64,000 nucleotides of DNA. Source: Paenibacillus pedocola. GTDB taxonomy: Bacteria; Bacillota; Bacilli; Paenibacillales; Paenibacillaceae. The position numbers and the translations under genes are program-made. The notes under the pieces were generated by a model that had not been told where the DNA came from, searched no databases, and saw nothing but the letters and a program-made list of their open reading frames with translations. This document shows, in pieces, positions 7,453 to 16,724 of the stretch; position 1 is the first letter of the stretch, and every line of letters starts with the position of its first letter. The stretch spans positions 434,001 to 498,000 of the forward strand of contig NZ_CP134223.1 in assembly GCF_031599675.1 (NCBI RefSeq). The letters are read 5' to 3'.

Positions 7453-8013
7453 CTATAACGACAGCGGGGTTCCGAAGTCGTTCAATTTGCGTGCCGCAAC
7501 ATCCTGGTAGAGACGTTTCAGCCAATTCAGTTCAGTAAGACTGTGCTCATATCTGCCGTACATCAGATGAAGCGCCGAACGGGGGACGACAGAAATATGG
7601 TCTTCGTACACCTGGTAGGCATAGTTGACCTGATGTTCAATCTCCCGGATCCGTTCCTCCAGTACCTTCTCGACTTTATCCTGATTGATATAGCGTGAGA
7701 GGGCCAGGGCCATATAGAGGGGATGAAAGACCAGATCGACTTTCTTAATCTGCTGCAGAATAAGCTGCTCGAACAAGGCCTTACCCTTATCGGTAATCCG
7801 GTAAATCGTCTTGTCCGGCCGGTCATTGCTGCGGATCGTCTCTACAGCTTCAATATAATCATCTGCAGCCAGCTTGTCGACAGCATAGTAGAGGGAGCCC
7901 ATCTGCAGCTTCATCATCTGATCATACATCCGTTCCTTCATAATGAGTGTGATCTCATAAGGATGCATATCCTTCTCCTGAAGCAGACCGAGGATCACCA
8001 GTTTCATGGACAT
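7453..8013 (-). CDS. PadR-family transcriptional regulator
   Basis: A 186-residue protein. The N-terminal winged helix (residues 1-90) begins MSMKLVILGLLQEKDMHPYE and holds GSLYYAVDKLAADDYI, the recognition helix of PadR proteins. A C-terminal helical dimerisation domain of Vir_act_alpha_C type follows (residues 95-180). It is 6 bases downstream of a drug-efflux MFS gene. Such pairs usually form a ligand-induced loop in which the regulator represses its own operon. A 16-bp palindrome in the operon promoter is the likely operator. Confidence 0.88.
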   Translation of the reverse strand: MSMKLVILGLLQEKDMHPYEITLIMKERMYDQMMKLQMGSLYYAVDKLAADDYIEAVETIRSNDRPDKTIYRITDKGKALFEQLILQQIKKVDLVFHPLYMALALSRYINQDKVEKVLEERIREIEHQVNYAYQVYEDHISVVPRSALHLMYGRYEHSLTELNWLKRLYQDVAARKLNDFGTPLSL

Positions 8014-8019
8014 GGCCCG

Positions 8020-9540
8020 TTACCCGCGTTCAGTGGAGGGCTGAGCAGCCTTGGGCTGAACTGTAAGGCGGTCTTTCGGCATCAGGAATACAAAGACTAC
8101 TCCCAGCACCGCAGGAATCAGCGCCCACATAAAGGTATGAGAGATGGAATCGGATAGTGCCCCTGTAATCTTATCCAGTACGGCAGCCGGAATGTTGGCT
8201 CTTGCCTCCGGCGTCAGAGCTGCGCGCGAATCGCCAAACGAAGCGGCCTCTGCGCTGCCGCCAAAGGCATCACTAAGACTGTTCGTAAAGCCGTTGCGCT
8301 GGATAATTCCGAAGATCGTAATTCCAAGCGTCATGCCGAGCGAGCGCATGAAGGTGCTGGTGGAAGTAGCTGATCCGCGCTGGCGCATATCAAAATGATG
8401 AATGGAGGACATGCTGAGCACGGAGAAGGAGAAGCCCACACCAAATCCGGTCAGCGCCATGAAGATATTTAGCATCAGCCTGGAAGTGTCAGGTGACAGG
8501 GTGCTTAAGCAGAAGACGCCTGCCAGGAAGCAGACTGCCGACAGAATCATAATATTGCGGAAGCTGGTTTTGGTGGTGAGCAGTCCTCCGGTTTGGCTTC
8601 CGAGGACGGTCCCGATCATCATCGGCATCAGAATCAGCCCTGAATTGGTAGCCGAACCGCCGTATACACCCTGTACAAAGATAGGGATATATACAGTTGC
8701 CACGATAAAGGTCGAGCCGTAGAACAAGCCGATTACACTGCTCGTTGCGAAAAGGCGTTTACCGAACATGGCGAAGGAGATGACCGGTTCGGAAGCGTAT
8801 CGCTCGATGAAGATGAAAGCAATCAGCAGGACCGCAAAGCCGGCAAATAAGCCGAGGATAGCCGCGGAATCCCAGGCATATTGATTGCCGCCCAGCTCCA
8901 GTGCGAACATCAGGCAGATAATGGAGCCGACTAGCGTAAAGGCTCCGCCCCAGTCAATGCGCTGTTTGGCATGAGAGACGGATTCTTTATAGAACATTGT
9001 AATCAGAACAAAGGCCACAATGCCGATGGGCAGGTTGATATAGAATACCCACTGCCAGCTTAAGTAGTCGGTGATATACGCACCGAGAAGCGGGCCGATG
9101 ACGCTCGAAATACCGAAGACGGCGCCGAAGAGACCGGTCAGCTTGCCTCTTTTTTGCGGCGGATAGATATCGAAGACAATGGTGAAGGCAATCGGCATCA
9201 GTGCCCCGCCGCCTATGCCCTGGATGGCCCGGTAGATGCTGAGCTGTGTAATGCTGGTTGCCGTTCCGCACAGGGCGGAACCCGCCAGGAAGACAATAAG
9301 GCCAAAAATGAAGAACCGTTTGCGTCCGTACATATCGGACAGTTTACCGAAGATTGGTGTCCCGGCCATAACCATGACCATATAAGCGGAGGTGACCCAA
9401 ACGATTTTGTCGAGTCCGCCAAGCTCGGATACAATGGTGCCCATAGCTGAAGCTACAATGGTATTGTCCATAGCGGACATTAGAATACCAAGCAGCAGGC
9501 CGACAACTACGAGTTTAAGATTGCTTTCTTTAGTATGCAT
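8020..9540 (-). CDS. MFS multidrug efflux transporter, DHA2 (EmrB/QacA) family
   Basis: A 506-residue protein with about 14 hydrophobic segments. MDNTIVASAMGTI in TM1, the GKLSDMYGRKR loop motif and the GIGGGALMPIAF antiporter motif C region all mark DHA2 drug/H+ antiporters of the plasma membrane. The open frame extends further upstream, but AAGGAG lies 10 bases before ATG 9540 (MHTKESNLK), the chosen start. Likely exports toxic organic compounds. Forms an operon with the padR-type gene just downstream. Confidence 0.9.
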   Translation of the reverse strand: MHTKESNLKLVVVGLLLGILMSAMDNTIVASAMGTIVSELGGLDKIVWVTSAYMVMVMAGTPIFGKLSDMYGRKRFFIFGLIVFLAGSALCGTATSITQLSIYRAIQGIGGGALMPIAFTIVFDIYPPQKRGKLTGLFGAVFGISSVIGPLLGAYITDYLSWQWVFYINLPIGIVAFVLITMFYKESVSHAKQRIDWGGAFTLVGSIICLMFALELGGNQYAWDSAAILGLFAGFAVLLIAFIFIERYASEPVISFAMFGKRLFATSSVIGLFYGSTFIVATVYIPIFVQGVYGGSATNSGLILMPMMIGTVLGSQTGGLLTTKTSFRNIMILSAVCFLAGVFCLSTLSPDTSRLMLNIFMALTGFGVGFSFSVLSMSSIHHFDMRQRGSATSTSTFMRSLGMTLGITIFGIIQRNGFTNSLSDAFGGSAEAASFGDSRAALTPEARANIPAAVLDKITGALSDSISHTFMWALIPAVLGVVFVFLMPKDRLTVQPKAAQPSTERG

Positions 9541-9582
9541 GCGTAGCAGGCTCCTTTTCCGTTGTTTCTCGAAACAGTTTTT

Positions 9583-9611
9583 ATTATATTCAAATTTGAA
9601 TAGGGTAGCAA
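9583..9611 (-). promoter_or_regulatory. Promoter of the MFS-padR operon with palindromic operator
   Basis: On the minus strand TTGCTA (9611-9606) and TATAAT (9588-9583) are spaced 17 bp. A perfect 16-bp palindrome, TATTCAAATTTGAATA (9587-9602), fills most of the spacer and touches the -10. This is a classical repressor position; the adjacent PadR protein is the obvious candidate. Confidence 0.72.
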
Positions 9612-9709
9612 TCATTATTTTTAAGGTATTTTAGTAGTGAGTATAGGCTTAATCCCTAGGTTGTATGCGGAAGGGAACTGGAAAGAGAAAGAGTGGATCG
9701 GGCCGGGGC

Positions 9710-9771
9710 AAAAAAAGAGCACCGCCGGAGTCGGCGATGCTTTATACTGCAGTATCTCCGGTGCGGTGCTC
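9710..9771 (-). terminator. Terminator overlapping the end of the GGDEF/HD-GYP gene
   Basis: GAGCACCGC..CGGAG (9771-9756) pairs with CTCCG-GCGGTGCTC (9730-9717), followed by seven T on the minus strand. The 5' arm lies inside the last codons of the gene. Confidence 0.85.
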
Positions 9772-11580
9772 CCGGGTTTCGATGTATTCAATGAAAAATT
9801 CGGTGAGCTCCGGATCAAACTGGCTTCCAGCACAGGCCCGCAGCTCAATAATCGCTTCTTCAAAGGACTTGGTCGGCTGGTATGGCCTTTCGGTAGTCAT
9901 CGCATCAAAGGAGTCGATAATGGTCAGCATCCGGCAGAGACGGGGGATTTCTTCGCCCTTGAAGCCGTAGGGATACCCTTTGCCGTCGTAACGTTCATGA
10001 TGGAGCTCGATATAGGGAGCGAGTTCCTTGAATTTATCATTGGTAAGCGCCATTTTTTTGCCCCAGGTGACATGCCATTTGACCATTTCCCATTCCTCAG
10101 GTGCAAGCTTGTCTTTCTTGTTAAGGATGTTCCAGGGGATCTCTAGCTTGCCGATATCATGGATAAGCGCACCCAGGGTGAAATTCCTTTTGGAAATGGA
10201 GTCGATGTCCAGCAGTTCGCTGATATCCATAGCATAACGGAAGACGCGTTTGGAATGGCGGAAGGTCTCCATGTCCTTATACATGAACAAATTCAGCTGC
10301 TGCTCGATATCGCGCACATCCTGGCTGAAATCAAGCTCCTGCTCCAGCGGTGAATGCATCCCGTAGGTATGCACAGTATTTTTCCCTTGGCGTTTGGAAT
10401 AATAGAGGGCCTGATCGGCTTGATCGACAAGCTGTGATTTATCATGGATGTCGAGGCTGCAGGCCGCAATGCCGGCTGAAAATGCGAGACAGCCGAGCGG
10501 GAAAATTTCAACGCCGTCGAAGCTGCTGTTGTTGAGTTTTTTGCGCAGCTGGTCAATATAATCCCGGGCTTGCAGGCTGTCATATCCGGGCATCAGCAGG
10601 GTGAACTCTTCGCCTCCGTATCGTGCGGCAACAGTTCCTGATTTCTGGGACTCGGTTTTGAGCATTTCTCCGACGAAGGAGATCAGCTTGTCCCCTTGAA
10701 GATGGCCGAAATGATCGTTATATTTCTTGAAGTCGTCAAGGTCAATCATCGCAAGCGACAACGGCGCACCGGAGGACCTTGATTTCTGAATTTCCTGCTC
10801 CAATACTTCCTCAAAGTAGCTGTGATTATATAGTCCGGTTCGCTGGTCCGTATTAGCCCGGTCTTCAATGCTGCGGTACATGGCGAACAGTTTCTTGAAA
10901 GATTGGGAGAGCAGCACAGAAAGGCACATAAAGAGCATCAAGCCGAGGATCTGATTATGATAGACCAGCACGGTCAATACCAGGGAAAGCGCTAAAGTGC
11001 ACAGAAAGACAAACACTGAATCCTTGATAATATCTTTGATCGTCTCGAAAAGAGTACCTCTGTATAAAATATAATAGTACAAGCCGACCAGCAGGGTATT
11101 AGCAGCGAAATAAACTGTCAATACAATGAGATAGGTGAATAACTTAGTGTTAACCAGTGCACCAGGATTTCCTCCGAGGTATTGGAACAAAGCGGCTGAT
11201 ACAGTAATCATAATGCAGTATATGGAGAAGTTGGTAAGATGCTTCCACCAGCTCGTATTGCGGTCAATGATGGCAAAGAACAAACAATTCATTAGTAGTA
11301 CGGTCAGTGAAAAGCCTGTCCCAAATGTGAAAATGCAGGCTAAATATACCGAAGAGTCCATCGATAGCTCGTTGCCTTCCGGCGGGAGCTGTATCATGAA
11401 AAAGTTGAGAATAAGGCAGGCGCCAGTCATTGCATAGATCCATACCCAGGTAGATGTTTCGTAATGGATAAACTCAAAACGGTTGGTATAAGAAAAGAGA
11501 CTCATACCAATCAGGCATATGGACAGTGCATACATGTGGCCTGAATCCAATGTTGCAGCAAGAGATTTGAGTTTAGACAT
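9742..11580 (-). CDS. Membrane protein with GGDEF and HD-GYP domains (c-di-GMP synthesis and breakdown)
   Basis: A 612-residue protein. About seven transmembrane segments (residues 15-235) form the sensor part. A GGDEF domain follows (about 240-400), with RYGGEEF near residue 320, an intact active site, and no clear RxxD inhibitory site. The HD-GYP phosphodiesterase domain (about 415-600) has HDIGK near 472 and HHERYDGKGYP near 529, both complete. It could therefore make and hydrolyse c-di-GMP in response to a membrane signal. ATG 11580 has GAGGGG upstream. It is about 8 kb from a c-di-GMP-type riboswitch controlling sinI, which makes a functional link attractive but unproven. Confidence 0.92.
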   Translation of the reverse strand: MSKLKSLAATLDSGHMYALSICLIGMSLFSYTNRFEFIHYETSTWVWIYAMTGACLILNFFMIQLPPEGNELSMDSSVYLACIFTFGTGFSLTVLLMNCLFFAIIDRNTSWWKHLTNFSIYCIMITVSAALFQYLGGNPGALVNTKLFTYLIVLTVYFAANTLLVGLYYYILYRGTLFETIKDIIKDSVFVFLCTLALSLVLTVLVYHNQILGLMLFMCLSVLLSQSFKKLFAMYRSIEDRANTDQRTGLYNHSYFEEVLEQEIQKSRSSGAPLSLAMIDLDDFKKYNDHFGHLQGDKLISFVGEMLKTESQKSGTVAARYGGEEFTLLMPGYDSLQARDYIDQLRKKLNNSSFDGVEIFPLGCLAFSAGIAACSLDIHDKSQLVDQADQALYYSKRQGKNTVHTYGMHSPLEQELDFSQDVRDIEQQLNLFMYKDMETFRHSKRVFRYAMDISELLDIDSISKRNFTLGALIHDIGKLEIPWNILNKKDKLAPEEWEMVKWHVTWGKKMALTNDKFKELAPYIELHHERYDGKGYPYGFKGEEIPRLCRMLTIIDSFDAMTTERPYQPTKSFEEAIIELRACAGSQFDPELTEFFIEYIETREHRTGDTAV

Positions 11581-11673
11581 GATGACCCCTCTTTACATTT
11601 ATCAGAATATTCCTTTTTACATAATAAAGCTTTTAGGAATAAATGAATAGCTGTATTGTAATGTAAAGAAAAG

Positions 11674-11698
11674 AAATAGGCGGGATGCCCGCCTATTT
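11674..11698. terminator. Terminator after the DUF5317/small protein unit
   Basis: AAATAGGCGGG-atg-CCCGCCTATTT, an 11-bp perfect stem with A/T flanks, active on either strand. Confidence 0.85.
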
Positions 11699-11712
11699 TG
11701 ATGTGTAGAATA

Positions 11713-11823
11713 TTAGTTTCCGCCGATCTTGAAACCTGATGTAAGAGCGATAATTACGGAAGCTACGATAATAGCATTGATCGCAAGACGGGAATATTTG
11801 ATGCCTTCCAGTTTCTTTTTCAT
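11713..11823 (-). CDS. 36-residue single-span membrane protein
   Basis: Reads MKKKLEGIKYSRLAINAIIV, then a hydrophobic stretch, ending SGFKIGGN. It has a basic N terminus, one transmembrane helix (about residues 14-28) and a short Gly/Lys tail. AGGAGGGA lies 7 bases before the ATG, and the gene is followed by a strong terminator, so it looks translated. It lies 31 bases after the DUF5317 membrane protein gene and is probably co-transcribed. No family is recognised; a small subunit or regulator of its neighbour is possible. Confidence 0.7.
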   Translation of the reverse strand: MKKKLEGIKYSRLAINAIIVASVIIALTSGFKIGGN

Positions 11824-11854
11824 GGGAGTCCCTCCTTTTTATTTAGTTAGCGGC

Positions 11855-12442
11855 TTATCCCTGCACTTTGGGCTGCGATTTCAGGTCAACTGCGGCAGGT
11901 GTCATAATATTCAGGAGGTATAGAAAAATCCCGAGATTCATTACAACATCGCCAATACTGATGGCCTGCGTCCGCGGATAAGGGCTGGATAGGGGGATGA
12001 TGTCGCCCAGAAAAGGCAAACGGGTTGAAGCATCAAGCAGAAAGTGCTTGGTGACAGCATCGCCGCTTTTTAACATCTGCAGGTAAACCGGATCCAGTAC
12101 AGACGCTGCCTCATAAGATACCGGCATTCTCCCCCCGTTGACAAGCATAACCAGAAAATTGAGGAATACGCCCGTCAAGATCAGCCAGAATCCTTTGTTG
12201 TGCCGGTTTAACCATAAAAAAATCAGCCCCACCACATACACAGCGATATAAATATACCCGCTGGCTGCGGCTACAGTGGACGACCGCTCCTGAATATCAT
12301 ACATCAAAAATTGGAATACCAGCAGCAGGGGGAAGATCCAGCCTGCTTTGAGCCGGATGTTGCTGAACTGAACGAGGCCGTGTCTTAATCCGCCCCGGAA
12401 GAACCCTACTATCAGTCCGAAGATGATGCCATCGTACACCAT
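11855..12442 (-). CDS. DUF5317 membrane protein
   Basis: A 195-residue integral membrane protein with five or six transmembrane helices. It contains the NGGRMPVS motif and a following LPFLGDIIP segment, both typical of DUF5317. Family members often lie near signalling proteins with GGDEF or HD domains, as here, but no biochemical role is established. The ATG at 12442 is preceded by a GGCGGG-type weak ribosome binding site. It is followed by the 36-residue membrane protein. Confidence 0.78.
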   Translation of the reverse strand: MVYDGIIFGLIVGFFRGGLRHGLVQFSNIRLKAGWIFPLLLVFQFLMYDIQERSSTVAAASGYIYIAVYVVGLIFLWLNRHNKGFWLILTGVFLNFLVMLVNGGRMPVSYEAASVLDPVYLQMLKSGDAVTKHFLLDASTRLPFLGDIIPLSSPYPRTQAISIGDVVMNLGIFLYLLNIMTPAAVDLKSQPKVQG

Positions 12443-12556
12443 TACACTTACCCGCCTCTGTTCAAGATTTAAAAATATGTAAATAATGGTTGCTCTTATG
12501 AACCTTGATTCGCTGTTCTTCGCTATAAATCCTTTTTTTGTGCAGACAAAATTTTC

Positions 12557-12586
12557 TTGACATACCCCTTGGGGGTATATTAAGAT
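12557..12586 (+). promoter_or_regulatory. csoR promoter with CsoR operator
   Basis: TTGACA (12557-12562) and TAAGAT (12581-12586) are 18 bp apart. The spacer carries the pseudo-palindrome ATACCCCTTGGGGGTAT (12562-12578), the G-tract operator recognised by CsoR. Confidence 0.9.
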
Positions 12587-12620
12587 AAATTTGCAGCCAG
12601 GATATGAGGAGGTAATTATA

Positions 12621-12962
12621 ATGGCACCGAACGAAGATAAGCAATCTCCTGAATCATGCGACAGCGGCTGTCATACTCCCGGTGAACGGAAGAGTCATCA
12701 TTCGGCGGAATTTAAGAATGGACTTGCTACCCGTCTGAACCGGATAGAGGGTCAGATTCGCGGTATTAAAGGCATGATCGAACGGGATACTTATTGTGAT
12801 GATGTACTGAATCAGCTTGCGGCAGTACAGGCTGCGCTCGGCGGAGTCGGAAAGCTGCTGCTGGAAGGGCATATGAGAAGCTGCATCATCGAGCGGATTG
12901 AAGCCGGAGAGCATGAGGTTATCGACGAGCTGCTGATTACGGTCAACAAGCTCATGAAATAG
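12621..12962 (+). CDS. csoR: CsoR-type copper-sensing repressor
   Basis: A 113-residue four-helix-bundle repressor (DUF156). After a variable N terminus with several Cys and His comes RLNRIEGQIRGIKGMIE. The Cu(I) ligands of the family are visible as Cys in DTYCDDVLNQ and His/Cys in GHMRSC. Cu(I) binding releases it from G-tract operators. Start ATG 12621 has AGGAGG at optimal distance. It heads csoR-copZ-copA, and its operator occurs twice in the locus, so it should control itself and copA. Confidence 0.93.
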   Translation: MAPNEDKQSPESCDSGCHTPGERKSHHSAEFKNGLATRLNRIEGQIRGIKGMIERDTYCDDVLNQLAAVQAALGGVGKLLLEGHMRSCIIERIEAGEHEVIDELLITVNKLMK

Positions 12963-13010
12963 GGCAATAGAGGTTAACAGCCACCACTACATTTTATAGG
13001 AGGGTTTACC

Positions 13011-13211
13011 ATGTCAAATGCAATATTAACTGTAGAAGGAATGTCCTGCGGACACTGTGTCAGTGCTGTAGAGAAAGCCGTAAGCGGCCTGGGTGCTGCT
13101 GCTAAAGTTGACCTGCAGGCCAAGAAGGTAGCGGTCGAGTACGATGAGAACAACGTAAGCCTGAACGATATTAAAGCTGCTATTGAAGATCAGGGATACG
13201 ACGTAGTGTAA
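13011..13211 (+). CDS. copZ: CopZ copper chaperone
   Basis: A 66-residue heavy-metal-associated domain protein. Its GMSCGHC motif (Cys12, Cys15) binds Cu(I), which it carries to the CopA ATPase. AGGAGGG lies ahead of the ATG. It is 48 bases after csoR and ahead of copA, the standard Bacillales order. Confidence 0.95.
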   Translation: MSNAILTVEGMSCGHCVSAVEKAVSGLGAAAKVDLQAKKVAVEYDENNVSLNDIKAAIEDQGYDVV

Positions 13212-13293
13212 GCCGGTGTCCGGCATTAAAGGCTTGGAGCCGGGATCTTTATGTGATCCGGTGGCGTCCACGCCTTTTCTTTTTCACATTATT

Positions 13294-13310
13294 ATACCCC
13301 TTGGGGGTAC
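13294..13310. promoter_or_regulatory. Second CsoR operator, just upstream of copA
   Basis: ATACCCCTTGGGGGTAC, nearly identical to the operator before csoR. It ends 2 bases before the copA ribosome binding site, implying an extra CsoR-controlled internal promoter or a roadblock. Confidence 0.85.
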
Positions 13311-13327
13311 CTGGAGGTGCTAAGACT

Positions 13328-15781
13328 ATGGAAAAGACGTCAGAATCCGGCCAGCAGCAGGCGACCCTGCAGATTACAGGCATGACCTGCTCCGCTTGCG
13401 CGGCCCGGATTGAGAAAGGGCTGTCGCGCATGGAGGGGGTATCGCGGGCCAATGTAAATCTTGCACTGGAGCAGGCGACGGTGGGCTTTGACCCTTCGGT
13501 TGCAGGTCTGCCGCAAATTGAAGAGAAAATCCGCTCACTTGGCTATGATACGCTTAAGGAATCGGCGGATTTTGATATCACAGGCATGACTTGTGCGGCC
13601 TGCTCGGCCCGGATCGAGAAAGTGCTCGGACGGATGCCCGGCATTGCGGCGGTGAACGTGAATCTGGCGCTGGAGACAGCTCATGTGGAGTATACTCCCG
13701 GCAATATCAGCACCGCAGATATTATGGAGAAGGTCAGCAGCATCGGCTACAAGGCATCATTGAAACAGGACCGCAAAGAGACAGCCGACCAGCGGGGCCA
13801 GGAAATTGTACGCAAGCGCAATAAGTGGATTATCTCGGCTGTTCTGTCCTTTCCGCTGCTATGGGCAATGGTCGGCCATTTCTCCTTCACTTCTTGGATT
13901 CCGGCGCCGGAGCTGCTGATGTATCCCTGGTTTCAGCTTGCACTTGCTACTCCGGTGCAGTTCATTATCGGCTGGCAGTTCTATGTGAGCGCCTATAAAG
14001 CGCTGAAGAACGGCAGTGCCAACATGGACGTGCTGGTGGTGCTGGGAACCTCGGCGGCGTATTTTTACAGCTTGTACTTAACGATAGACTCTCTCCGGAT
14101 GAGCGGGATGAGCCATACGGTAGATATGTATTATGAGACCAGCGCGATTCTGATTACACTGATTCTGGTAGGCAAATGGTTCGAGGCCTTGGCGAAGGGA
14201 CGTTCCTCTGATGCAATCAGAAGCTTAATGGGTCTGCAGGCCAAGACTGCACTTGTTGTCCGGGGCGGGGCTGAGATGAGCATCTCTGTAGAAGAGGTGA
14301 TCCCCGGGGATATTGTGCTGGTGAAGCCGGGAACCAAGATCCCAGTCGACGGTGAGGTTATAGAGGGACTCTCCTCGGTTGATGAATCTATGCTGACAGG
14401 CGAGAGTATTCCCGTGGAGAAAAAGCCGGGGGATACGGTGATCGGGGCCACTGTGAACAAGAACGGCATGCTGAAGATTGAGGCCCACAAGGTAGGGCGT
14501 GATACCGCACTGGCCCAGATTATCCGGGTAGTGGAGGAAGCACAGGGCTCCAAAGCACCGATTCAGCGAATTGCCGATGTCATCTCGGGTATTTTTGTGC
14601 CGATTGTTGTCGTCATTGCGGTGCTGACGTTTGTCATCTGGTATATATGGGGAGCGCCAGGCCAATTCTCTGATGCGCTGGAAAAGGCTATTGCAGTGCT
14701 CGTTATCGCTTGCCCTTGTGCTTTGGGACTGGCGACCCCGACTTCAATTATGGCAGGGTCCGGCCGCGCAGCCGAATTCGGGATTCTGTTCAAAGGCGGC
14801 GAGCATCTGGAAGCTGCGCAGGGTATCCAAACCGTCGTGCTGGATAAGACAGGAACCGTGACCAGCGGCAAACCGGTGCTCACAGATATTATTACCACCA
14901 CCGGAATCCCGGCGCACGGCAAAGTGCTGGCTGAGAACCGCCTGCTCTCCATTACGGCGGCAGCCGAGAAGCTGTCGGAGCATCCGCTGGCGGATGCCAT
15001 CGTAGCCGGTGCTGCCGGGCGGAGCCTTGACCTGCCGGCAGCTGAGCAGTTTCAGGCCGTGCCTGGCAGAGGAATCTCTGCGGTGGTTGGCGGGATGGCG
15101 GTGCAGGTCGGAACGCGCCGGATGATGGAGGACAGCGGTATGGAGACCGAACAATGGACACCTCTAATGAAGCTGCTGGAGCAGGAGGGAAAAACCGCGA
15201 TGCTGGTATCGGTGGATGGAGACATCGCGGGAATCGTGGCGGTGGCCGATACGATCAAGGAGACCTCGAAGGCGGCTGTCGCAAGACTGCATGAAATGGG
15301 TATTGAAGTGGTGATGATCACCGGGGACAACAAACTGACCGCCGAAGCGATTGCCAAGCAGGCGGGTATACGCACCGTGCTGGCTGAGGTGCTGCCCGAA
15401 GGCAAGGCAGCTGAAATCCGCCGCCTGCAGAGCGGCGGCCGCAAGGTGGCGATGGTCGGTGACGGCATCAATGATGCGCCGGCGCTGGCCACGGCGGATA
15501 CCGGGATGGCTATCGGCACCGGAACCGATGTGGCCATGGAAGCGGCGGATATTACCCTGATGCGTGGGGATCTGATGAGCATTCCCGATGCGATTCTGAT
15601 GAGCCGCAGAACCATGGCCAATATTAAGCAGAATTTGTTCTGGGCACTGGCTTACAATACAATTGGGATACCGATTGCTGCGCTGGGCTTTCTGGCTCCA
15701 TGGCTTGCCGGGGCTGCGATGGCATTCAGCTCCGTATCGGTAGTACTCAACGCGCTGCGGCTGCAGCGGGTAAAGCTGTAG
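13328..15781 (+). CDS. copA: CopA copper-exporting P1B-type ATPase
   Basis: An 817-residue pump that moves Cu(I) out of the cytoplasm. Two N-terminal metal-binding domains carry GMTCSAC (Cys21/24) and GMTCAAC (near residue 90). Eight transmembrane helices follow, with the CPC ion site in [12 protein letters not shown] near 460. DKTGT (near 504) is the phosphorylation loop, HP is in SEHPLADAI, and the hinge is [10 protein letters not shown]. Start ATG 13328 has GGAGGTG upstream, and the longer open frame is disregarded. Family members are about 800 residues, so it is full length. Confidence 0.96.
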   Translation: MEKTSESGQQQATLQITGMTCSACAARIEKGLSRMEGVSRANVNLALEQATVGFDPSVAGLPQIEEKIRSLGYDTLKESADFDITGMTCAACSARIEKVLGRMPGIAAVNVNLALETAHVEYTPGNISTADIMEKVSSIGYKASLKQDRKETADQRGQEIVRKRNKWIISAVLSFPLLWAMVGHFSFTSWIPAPELLMYPWFQLALATPVQFIIGWQFYVSAYKALKNGSANMDVLVVLGTSAAYFYSLYLTIDSLRMSGMSHTVDMYYETSAILITLILVGKWFEALAKGRSSDAIRSLMGLQAKTALVVRGGAEMSISVEEVIPGDIVLVKPGTKIPVDGEVIEGLSSVDESMLTGESIPVEKKPGDTVIGATVNKNGMLKIEAHKVGRDTALAQIIRVVEEAQGSKAPIQRIADVISGIFVPIVVVIAVLTFVIWYIWGAPGQFSDALEKAIAVLVIACPCALGLATPTSIMAGSGRAAEFGILFKGGEHLEAAQGIQTVVLDKTGTVTSGKPVLTDIITTTGIPAHGKVLAENRLLSITAAAEKLSEHPLADAIVAGAAGRSLDLPAAEQFQAVPGRGISAVVGGMAVQVGTRRMMEDSGMETEQWTPLMKLLEQEGKTAMLVSVDGDIAGIVAVADTIKETSKAAVARLHEMGIEVVMITGDNKLTAEAIAKQAGIRTVLAEVLPEGKAAEIRRLQSGGRKVAMVGDGINDAPALATADTGMAIGTGTDVAMEAADITLMRGDLMSIPDAILMSRRTMANIKQNLFWALAYNTIGIPIAALGFLAPWLAGAAMAFSSVSVVLNALRLQRVKL

Positions 15782-15810
15782 CCAGAGGCCGTACTTAAGG
15801 AGCGATAATC

Positions 15811-16590
15811 ATGAGTGAAGAGCAACAATTCACCGGGGGGAGTGTCAGTAATGACACACTCTCTCTATTAATGAAGCATGCATCCGTCCGCCAGTTCCTG
15901 GACACACCCGTAAGCGAGGAACAACTGGCTGCTATTATCGGAGCGGCACAGATGGCTTCCACCTCAAGCAATGTTCAGGCCTATAGCGTCATTGCGGTTA
16001 CCAATCCCGGCCTAAAGGCTAAGCTCTCCGGTTATTCCGGCAACCAGGCTTATATTGAGCAGTGTCCGGTGTTTCTGGTCTGGTGCGCCGATCTGTATCG
16101 GCTGCACGAAACAGCGGGGCCCCATCTGGGAGATACCCCTTCTTACGAGGACACCACGGAGAATCTGATCGTGGCCACTGTTGACGTTGCCCTTGCCGCA
16201 CAGAACGCGGCCATTGCTGCTGAATCACTGGGCCTCGGGATTGTCTATATCGGCGGTATCCGCAATAACAGCGCAGCAGTGTCCGAGCTGCTGGGCCTCC
16301 CGGAGCTGGTCTATCCTGTATTCGGCATGTGCCTGGGAACTCCCGCCGGAGCGTCCGGCCTGCGTCCTCGGCTGCCGCTGGCGGCTGTGCTGCACCATAA
16401 CGGCTATGACAAGGAGCAGACCAAGGAACAGGTCAAGCTGTATGACAAGGTATCCAGCCAGTATATGCTGGCGCGGACCGGCGGGCAGAGTGATATCCCC
16501 TGGTCGGCGATGATGGCGAAGCGGCTGGCCGAGCCTGCCCGGCTGCATATGAAGGAATTTCTGCAGGATAAGGGATTTATGAAGCGGTAA
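15811..16590 (+). CDS. nfsA: NfsA-like NADPH-dependent nitro/flavin reductase
   Basis: A 259-residue FMN oxidoreductase of the NfsA/FRP group. It has HASVRQFLDTPV near the N terminus, SSNVQAYSVIAV, and LGLGIVYIGGIRNN, the FMN and NADPH binding segments. It probably reduces quinones, nitroaromatics or disulfide stress products. It lies 29 bases after copA with a good ribosome binding site and the operon terminator behind it. It is therefore probably copper-induced, perhaps to counter redox damage; that role is inferred from context only. Confidence 0.85.
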   Translation: MSEEQQFTGGSVSNDTLSLLMKHASVRQFLDTPVSEEQLAAIIGAAQMASTSSNVQAYSVIAVTNPGLKAKLSGYSGNQAYIEQCPVFLVWCADLYRLHETAGPHLGDTPSYEDTTENLIVATVDVALAAQNAAIAAESLGLGIVYIGGIRNNSAAVSELLGLPELVYPVFGMCLGTPAGASGLRPRLPLAAVLHHNGYDKEQTKEQVKLYDKVSSQYMLARTGGQSDIPWSAMMAKRLAEPARLHMKEFLQDKGFMKR

Positions 16591-16653
16591 GTAGTCTCCG
16601 GGAAATCCTTATTGGAAGAGCATATATTAGAGGGAATTATAAACAGCACAGGC

Positions 16654-16691
16654 AAGCATGGCATATCCGGAACCGGAAGCCATGCTTTTTT
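16654..16691 (+). terminator. Terminator of the copper operon
   Basis: AAGCATGGC pairs with GCCATGCTT around a CCGG-aa-CCGG inner stem, followed by T-rich sequence. Confidence 0.88.
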
Positions 16692-16724
16692 GTGCTGTAT
16701 GGTGGCCAATCCCCGGGAAACGCC

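Noticed and set aside
12462..12644. 60-residue minus-strand ORF over the csoR promoter
   Set aside because: Lies across the CsoR operator and ribosome binding site of csoR; no site of its own.
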